IMG/VR virus record: IMGVR_UViG_3300031788_000104
Location: 1 to 23,746 of that record
Source: a virus
Reading direction: 5' to 3' (one strand)
Length of the DNA: 23,746 bases
The notes beneath the pieces are model-generated. The model searched no databases and had not been told where the DNA came from. It saw only the letters and a program-made list of their open reading frames with translations. The position numbers and the translations under genes were made by a program. Shown here piece by piece: positions 19,361 through 23,746 of the stretch; the first letter of the stretch is position 1, and each line of letters starts with the position of its first letter.

Positions 19361-20133
19361 GAGGGAAGGGGTATCGTCCATGCCTCTAGCCAGGATGCGA
19401 CCTGATCGGCGGGAAGGTAGCACCATCCCGAGTCGCCCCAAGATGTGCCCCAACTATTGCGAACGATGATGTAGAGCACCCCGGCAATCGTGAGGTAGCC
19501 GACCGCGAGCAGCGCGTGGCCGCCTAGCATCTGGCCCGAGACTGGCGGAACGATCCCATCGCTGCCCGTCGCCTCGAAGCTGTCCGTGACCGGCATCCCG
19601 AAAACGACAGGATTGCCCGCCGCAAGCACCACCTGCACGAAGTAGGCTCCGAGGTTGGAGGGGACGCGCAGCGGGGCACCTGAGCGGAAGGGCACGGCTT
19701 GAACGTCACACTGCGGGGTCGGCGCTTCGCTGGCGTCGCCCGTGTACGGCAGGTCCACCTCGGGGCAGACGCCGTAGTTTTGGAGGGTCGTCACCTCGTC
19801 GATGATCGTGGCCCCTGCGTCGGTCGGGAAGGTGCCCTCGGTCATGCGCGTCCGTGCGTAGAGGTAGGCGGGCGACAGGTAGAAGGCGTTGGAGTTTCCG
19901 GTTTGCAGCGCCACAACGTACTCGCGGAGCGCCGCCGTCGAGAAGCCCGAGCAGCACCCCTCCGGCCCCTGATCGCGGGGAAGCAGGAACTTCGGGCGCA
20001 GGTCAACGCTCGGCGGGAGGACTGACGGCGCGGCCCTGAACGGCTCAACCGCCTTGAGCAGCCCCGGATGGTTGGCCGGCGGAGGCCTGTATAAAAATCG
20101 ATGGTGCGGGCGGAAAGCGGTCGGGACATTCAT
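19357..20133 (-). CDS. Papain-like C1 cysteine peptidase
   Basis: A 258-residue peptidase of family C1. Numbered from the ATG at 20133: the oxyanion Q55 and nucleophile C61 are in DQGPEGCCSGFS, H206 is in GGHALLAVGY, and N226 is in VRNSWGTSWGDSGWCYLP. All four catalytic positions are present. VDLRPKF at about 43-49 marks the start of the mature domain. There is no signal peptide. A TTG 30 bases upstream could extend it by ten residues. The gene precedes the holin-like and lipoprotein genes, so it may be the lysis enzyme or may process virion or host proteins. Confidence 0.85.
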   Translation of the reverse strand: MNVPTAFRPHHRFLYRPPPANHPGLLKAVEPFRAAPSVLPPSVDLRPKFLLPRDQGPEGCCSGFSTAALREYVVALQTGNSNAFYLSPAYLYARTRMTEGTFPTDAGATIIDEVTTLQNYGVCPEVDLPYTGDASEAPTPQCDVQAVPFRSGAPLRVPSNLGAYFVQVVLAAGNPVVFGMPVTDSFEATGSDGIVPPVSGQMLGGHALLAVGYLTIAGVLYIIVRNSWGTSWGDSGWCYLPADQVASWLEAWTIPLPS

Positions 20134-20260
20134 TGGTTTGGGAGTTGTAGGGGGCTGTTTCAAAATACTGGAATCCGCTGGACTGGGCTACCGGATCGAA
20201 GTGCAGGCAGGTATCTGTGAACGGGCACTCGTCGCCGGGGCAATGGGGGGCGACGATCAT
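20045..20260 (-). CDS. Cysteine-rich small protein overlapping the peptidase gene
   Basis: A 71-residue frame whose last 89 bases overlap the start of the peptidase gene in another frame. It contains CPGDECPFTDTC and a later C, spaced as in short zinc-binding phage proteins, and the composition before the overlap looks like normal protein. It fills the gap between the exported protein gene and the peptidase. If real, translation of the peptidase would start deep inside it. The tail (SAGQPSGAAQGG) is low-complexity. Confidence 0.5.
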   Translation of the reverse strand: MIVAPHCPGDECPFTDTCLHFDPVAQSSGFQYFETAPYNSQTNECPDRFPPAPSIFIQASAGQPSGAAQGG

Positions 20261-20270
20261 TTCTTTGCGG

Positions 20271-20741
20271 TCACTGAATCAAAGGAGCCAAGGCGTTGAG
20301 TACTGTTCCGGGAATCGGGTTGTCGTTCAGATTGAGGTCAGCCCGCGTGAAAGTCTGCAGCTTGGGAGGATTCTCGTCCACATGCTTGCCCGCCTCATCG
20401 ACCTTCATCGCGTATGTTGCTTGACCTGTCGCGTCGGTCGGAGCGATGAATCCCTTTCCTCCCGAGACCTCCTTGAGAACATCCTGCTGCACCTTCTGAA
20501 ACGCATCGACCTTCGGTTGCAGGGCTGCGAGGTCGTCTCGGATCTTCCAGCGAACGTCGCCAGAGAACGTGTATGCCACGTTAACGGCCGAGTCCTGACC
20601 GTTGACCTTGATGATGCTGGTGTGGCCGTCCAGAGCGGACAGGGCGCTTGCAAGGGTAACTTCCTGCTGGACAGTCAGCGACGGAGCCGCAGACGCGGCA
20701 ACCGTGAGTAGTGAGGCTAGAAAAACTAGGGTCGTTTTCAT
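20271..20741 (-). CDS. Exported protein of unknown function
   Basis: A 156-residue protein with a clear signal peptide (MKTTLVFLASLLTVAASAAP, cut probably near ASA). The mature part is mixed, with a charged helix near residues 65-92 and a polar C-terminus. No domain recognised. The ATG is six bases after the previous stop, in the context AACTAATTTCCCATG, nearly the same as that of the exported protein at 22812. It lies between adhesin-like genes and the peptidase. Confidence 0.72.
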   Translation of the reverse strand: MKTTLVFLASLLTVAASAAPSLTVQQEVTLASALSALDGHTSIIKVNGQDSAVNVAYTFSGDVRWKIRDDLAALQPKVDAFQKVQQDVLKEVSGGKGFIAPTDATGQATYAMKVDEAGKHVDENPPKLQTFTRADLNLNDNPIPGTVLNALAPLIQ

Positions 20742-20747
20742 GGGAAA

Positions 20748-21146
20748 TTAGTTGATGGAAAGCGCCGCCTGCTTGACAGCGAAGTTGATGGAGATGGCGC
20801 CGGTCTCGTTGCCGGTCAGGCACTGGCAGGTGACCTGGAAGGCCCCTTTGCTGACGCCGGACACCCAAAAGTTGGTCCCGGTATTGGTCTGGCCCCCGCC
20901 AATGGAGAGGACGATCGTGGTCCCGGCCAGCACCGTGCTGTTGTTCACGGTGAAGGGCACGGTGCCGTTAAAGGAGGCGCTGCTAGTCACAATCACACCG
21001 ACCGCCGTATTGATGGTCACCGGCGAATACCGCCCCGGAGACTGGATGACGGTCGAACCAACGGTGATCGGGACTAGGTTGATCTGCGTGGAGTCGATGG
21101 TGGAAATGGTGTGGACACCAGTCTCATCTACATAGGAAAAGGCCAT
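20748..21146 (-). CDS. Beta-rich structural-type protein
   Basis: A 132-residue protein with no signal peptide. It is rich in valine, threonine, serine and glycine with alternating strand patterns (FTVNNSTVLAGTTIVLSI) and few charges, like small tail or decoration proteins. The tail-fibre gene is next upstream, 27 bases away. No family recognised; an immunoglobulin-like or jelly-roll fold is possible. Confidence 0.65.
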   Translation of the reverse strand: MAFSYVDETGVHTISTIDSTQINLVPITVGSTVIQSPGRYSPVTINTAVGVIVTSSASFNGTVPFTVNNSTVLAGTTIVLSIGGGQTNTGTNFWVSGVSKGAFQVTCQCLTGNETGAISINFAVKQAALSIN

Positions 21147-21173
21147 GGAATATAGGGCTTGGATTGATTATTA

Positions 21174-22379
21174 TTACTGGAAAGTTGCTATTTTATATAG
21201 CACGCCGCCGACATCGACCTGGATATACTTGGTGGTGTCGAGGACCGAGGCAGCCGTCACAAGGATTCCGGTTTTCCATGCGCCAGCGGTGCCGCCAGCG
21301 GGGGCGCCGGTTGTGATGGAGCCCGCCATCGTCCAGTTCGTCCCGTTAAACTGCGCCTGAATGGTGCCGTCACCCGTGGCGAGGATGATGTTGTTCGTGA
21401 GCGTGGACGACAGCCCCGTGACTTGTGCGCCCAAGATCGTGTTGTTTGCGCCGGTCGTTATTCCCCTGCCGGTATTGTATCCGATAGCCGTGTTGAAGTC
21501 GTTGCTGGAAGTAACTGAGTTGTAGTCGTACAGCGCATTATAGCCGAACGCGGTGTTGTTTGATCCAGTTGTGTTGGAATAAAGGGCATTATAGCCGGTC
21601 GCGGTGTTGTTTGATCCAGTTGTGTTGGAATAAAGGGCGAGATAGCCGAACGCGGAGTTGTTTGATCCAGTTGTGTTGACACTGAGGGCACCATAGCCTA
21701 ATACAGAGTTATAATTCCCGGTTGTGTTGTTATAAAGGGCAGTAGTGCCGGCCGCGGTGTTGTTTGATCCAGTTGTGTTGACATTGAGGGCGGCATAGCC
21801 GAACGCGGAGTTGCTCGACCCAGTTGTGTCGGAATAAAGGGCATTATAGCCGAACGCGGAGTTGCCCGACCCAGTTGTGTTGGCAGCTAGGGCCCTGTTG
21901 CCAACTCCGGTATTTCCGATTCCAGTAACGCCTGAGTTACCGGCAAGGTATCCAAGGTACAGGCTATCTGCGTAAGTTGATCCCGTCCCGTTGAAAACGG
22001 AGAGGAGTCGGCTGATGCCGTCGTTAAGAAAAGTGTAGAAGGTACTGGACGAGCCGCTCGGGAAGGAAAGTTGTCCCGCCACTATCAACTGGCCGCTCCC
22101 GTTGTCCGTCAGGGACGAGCCGCCAGCGAAGGTGACGCTGTTTGTCGTTAGAGTCGGTCCTGTCCAGCCAAGGGCAATCGTGCCTGACGTTGTGATGGGC
22201 GAACCTGACGCGACAGAAACCGGGCCTGCGCCCGTGACACCAACACTTGTAACCGTGCCGCTCCCACCGCCGCCAGAACCGCCCCCGACCCCTCCCGTCA
22301 CGTAGTTGGGCGGTCCAAGCTGCGCCAGCGCGACCGCAGCCAGCGCCAGAAATATCCCCGTCAGTTTCAGAGTTTTCAT
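21174..22379 (-). CDS. Tail-fibre or adhesin-like protein with signal peptide and 17-residue repeats
   Basis: A 401-residue protein. The start chosen, MKTLKLTGIFLALAAVALAQ, is a signal peptide; a start 45 bases upstream would put arginines ahead of it. A glycine-serine linker (GGGSGGGGSG) and a beta-rich stalk follow. The middle has seven 17-residue repeats of the form NTTGSNNTAFGYNALYS, the parallel-beta pattern of phage tail fibres and YadA-like heads. The C-terminal domain (about 310-401) has no peptidase-like chaperone motif. Repeats of this type make trimeric, surface-exposed fibres. The repeat region is visibly richer in A and T than neighbouring genes, suggesting modular exchange. Confidence 0.82.
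   Translation of the reverse strand: MKTLKLTGIFLALAAVALAQLGPPNYVTGGVGGGSGGGGSGTVTSVGVTGAGPVSVASGSPITTSGTIALGWTGPTLTTNSVTFAGGSSLTDNGSGQLIVAGQLSFPSGSSSTFYTFLNDGISRLLSVFNGTGSTYADSLYLGYLAGNSGVTGIGNTGVGNRALAANTTGSGNSAFGYNALYSDTTGSSNSAFGYAALNVNTTGSNNTAAGTTALYNNTTGNYNSVLGYGALSVNTTGSNNSAFGYLALYSNTTGSNNTATGYNALYSNTTGSNNTAFGYNALYDYNSVTSSNDFNTAIGYNTGRGITTGANNTILGAQVTGLSSTLTNNIILATGDGTIQAQFNGTNWTMAGSITTGAPAGGTAGAWKTGILVTAASVLDTTKYIQVDVGGVLYKIATFQ
21525..21881 (-). repeat. Seven 51-base repeats coding 17-residue fibre units
   Basis: Seven units of 51 bases each encode N/D-T-T-G-x-x-N-S/T-x-x-G-x-x-A-L-x-x. Units 5, 6 and 7 are nearly identical at DNA level, so this end has probably duplicated recently; units 2 to 4 have diverged more. 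There are no spacers, so this is not a CRISPR array. Confidence 0.9.
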
Positions 22380-22383
22380 GGGT

Positions 22384-22812
22384 TCAGTTCGTCGGGTAGC
22401 TGTCCGCCGTGCCGTCGGTTTCAATGTCCAGCGTTGTCGTGCTGCTTACCATTATCGCCACAATGGGCTTGTGCAGCGTCGGGTCGGGCGTGATGCCGGT
22501 GTACGGAGCCGTGCTCACAATCAGCCTGTCCGCAGGCGTCTGGCCTCCCTTGAGCAGATACCCGGTTGTCGGCGTCGGGTTCGTTCCCGCCTGACCGTTC
22601 ACGATCCAGCCCGAGCCCCCGTCGATCGACAGGCGAACGTCATTGGAACCGTTGTTCTGGATGATGATTACCTTGGTGTCGGAGCCGGGCTGGATGATTA
22701 CCGACGAGCCCGCCGCCGACAGGTGCGTGACTTGGTGGATCGTTGCAAGCGCCAGCGAAGGCGAAGCCAGCGCCAGTGCGATAGGAAGAAAGAACCGTGC
22801 GATGTTTTTCAT
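22384..22812 (-). CDS. Exported beta-rich protein of the tail region
   Basis: A 142-residue protein with a signal peptide (MKNIARFFLPIALALASPSLALA) cut probably after ALA. The mature part is strand-rich with a VIIQPGSDTKVIIIQNNGSNDVRLSIDGG segment-type pattern, like small virion decoration or fibre-attachment domains. It is four bases from the fibre gene and six bases from the glycine-rich gene. The start context is TACTAATTTACCATG. Function unknown. Confidence 0.72.
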   Translation of the reverse strand: MKNIARFFLPIALALASPSLALATIHQVTHLSAAGSSVIIQPGSDTKVIIIQNNGSNDVRLSIDGGSGWIVNGQAGTNPTPTTGYLLKGGQTPADRLIVSTAPYTGITPDPTLHKPIVAIMVSSTTTLDIETDGTADSYPTN

Positions 22813-22818
22813 GGTAAA

Positions 22819-23658
22819 TTAGTAGATGATTACGACCAGACCCGGCTGGCCGGAAGTGGTGTCGGTCTGGCCGCCGTTGCCGTGGCCTGACATATAATTC
22901 CCGTCGCCTCGGTTGGCGGCGTTCAATCCAGTCGCCCCATCCGTGCCTGACGTTGACGATCCGCCACCGAGATAGTTGTGCGCCCCATTCGTGTCGTAGA
23001 AGGAGGCGCCGCCTCCGTTGCCCGCCGTGTTGTAGGAGGAGTCGAAGCCGCCGCTGCCGCCCGAGTAATACCCGCCCCCGCCAGAGGTATTGTTTGGGCC
23101 AAAGGCGATTGAGGCAGGACCGTCGCCCGCCGCCCCGGGACCACCCGTGCCAGTCCCAGCCGCTCCGCCACCAGACGAGAATCCGCCTCCGCCCCCCGTG
23201 GCATTGCCACCGCCGTCGTTAGCCCCGGCATCGCCAGTAGTGGCCCCGCCGTAGCCGCCATAACTGCCGTTGTTGCTGCTGATATTCGAGTCGCCGCCGC
23301 CTCCCGCGACCACCATCCAGTTGTAGATTCCGCTGCCGTCAGCAGCCATGCTGCCATGTCCGCCGCTAGAGCTAAAATCGGCTCCGACCCAAATCTTGAC
23401 CGTGGCCGTAGGGACAACCGTGTACTGCGCCGTGGCGTAAGCCGCGCCCCCGCCGTACTCGTTCCTTGAGCCGTAATTCCTGTACCCCCCCGCGCCCCAG
23501 CACTTGACTGTGATCGAGGTTACACCGGCCGGGACCGTCCACGAAGTCTGCCCCGCACTCGTGAAGTTCACCGTCCCATGGCTGCCGCCGCCTGCTGGCG
23601 CCTGCCAGAAGGCGAATGGGAAAACCGCCAGAAGTGCTGTGGCCCTGAGTCGCATCAT
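22819..23658 (-). CDS. Glycine-rich adhesin-like protein with signal peptide
   Basis: A 279-residue protein. MMRLRATALLAVFPFAFWQAPA looks like a signal peptide. Residues about 28-100 form a beta-sandwich-like domain (FTSAGQTSWTVPAGVTSITVKCWGAGG), the usual front of glycine-rich tail-tip proteins. Residues about 115-265 are glycine runs (GGGGDS, GGYGG, GGGGGFSSGGG), as in phage adhesins built from polyglycine helices. The ending GQPGLVVIIY is also typical of that family. It probably binds a receptor. The ATG overlaps the previous stop by four bases. Confidence 0.8.
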   Translation of the reverse strand: MMRLRATALLAVFPFAFWQAPAGGGSHGTVNFTSAGQTSWTVPAGVTSITVKCWGAGGYRNYGSRNEYGGGAAYATAQYTVVPTATVKIWVGADFSSSGGHGSMAADGSGIYNWMVVAGGGGDSNISSNNGSYGGYGGATTGDAGANDGGGNATGGGGGFSSGGGAAGTGTGGPGAAGDGPASIAFGPNNTSGGGGYYSGGSGGFDSSYNTAGNGGGASFYDTNGAHNYLGGGSSTSGTDGATGLNAANRGDGNYMSGHGNGGQTDTTSGQPGLVVIIY

Positions 23659-23746
23659 GGCTGCATCGCTTGCACGCTGGAACCGTCGTAGGTGCTGTTC
23701 ACGTATTGGAAGGTCGTCGTGTCGTGCGCGGCCTTCCCGACCGTCA
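23655..23746 (-). CDS. C-terminal end of a gene cut by the window edge
   Basis: The last 29 codons are visible, ending VNSTYDGSSVQAMQP, with the stop in an ATGA overlap with the glycine-rich gene. The visible part has no motif. By position it would be another tail or structural gene of the leftward late operon. Confidence 0.55.
   Translation of the reverse strand, partial: TVGKAAHDTTTFQYVNSTYDGSSVQAMQP

Noticed and set aside
21525-21881. Regularly spaced repeats as a CRISPR array
   Set aside because: The 51-base units are contiguous, in frame, and encode fibre repeats; there are no spacers and no cas genes.

Overview
The window reads as about 24 kb of a GC-rich tailed-phage (or prophage) genome. 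It carries a terminase large subunit, a replication initiator with a DnaB-type helicase, an ERF/YqaJ recombination pair, a probable lysis cassette and a tail-fibre region. Genes are tightly packed, and most neighbours share ATGA or GTGA stop/start overlaps. Good Shine-Dalgarno sequences are uncommon. No tRNA, rRNA, CRISPR array, IS transposase or integrase of the tyrosine or large-serine type was seen. The host cannot be named. Exported, lipid-anchored proteins and spanin-like genes point to a diderm bacterium, and the high GC with weak Shine-Dalgarno use would fit Verrucomicrobiota or a similar group, but this is a guess.

Layout. (1) 1-3359, minus strand: four small genes, the terminase large subunit, a cysteine-rich protein and the first codons of another gene (probably portal). 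(2) 3360-3476: divergent control region. (3) 3477-8422, plus strand: early/replication operon with a GroES-like protein, small serine recombinase, KTSC protein, PD-(D/E)XK nuclease, HNH nuclease, replication initiator with a candidate internal origin, DnaB helicase and two membrane microproteins. (4) 8423-8880: no convincing gene. It holds a dense set of hairpins that looks like a large structured RNA, possibly of the HEARO/omega-RNA type, then a G-rich tract and a pair of repeated hairpins. (5) 8881-9817, minus strand: a helix-turn-helix protein and a PD-(D/E)XK nuclease, reversed against their surroundings. (6) 10118-18107, plus strand: a clamp-loader-like AAA+ ATPase, many small zinc-binding or unknown proteins, two striking low-complexity repeat genes, and a coiled-coil/ERF/YqaJ recombination module. 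(7) 18092-18134: a terminator placed between converging operons. (8) 18211-23746, minus strand: putative lysis cassette (holin- and spanin-like genes), a papain-like peptidase, and exported tail-fibre or adhesin-like proteins.

Both window ends are minus-strand late genes. On a circular or circularly permuted map, packaging, structural, tail and lysis genes could therefore form one long leftward late region around the outside, with the rightward early region inside it. This is inference.

Most worth following up: the structured RNA with no IscB nearby and its neighbouring reversed nuclease cassette; four signal peptides in what looks like a tail module; the hexamer-repeat gene open in all three sense frames; the iteron-like cluster inside the replication gene; and a lysis region with no recognised endolysin but with a C1 peptidase.
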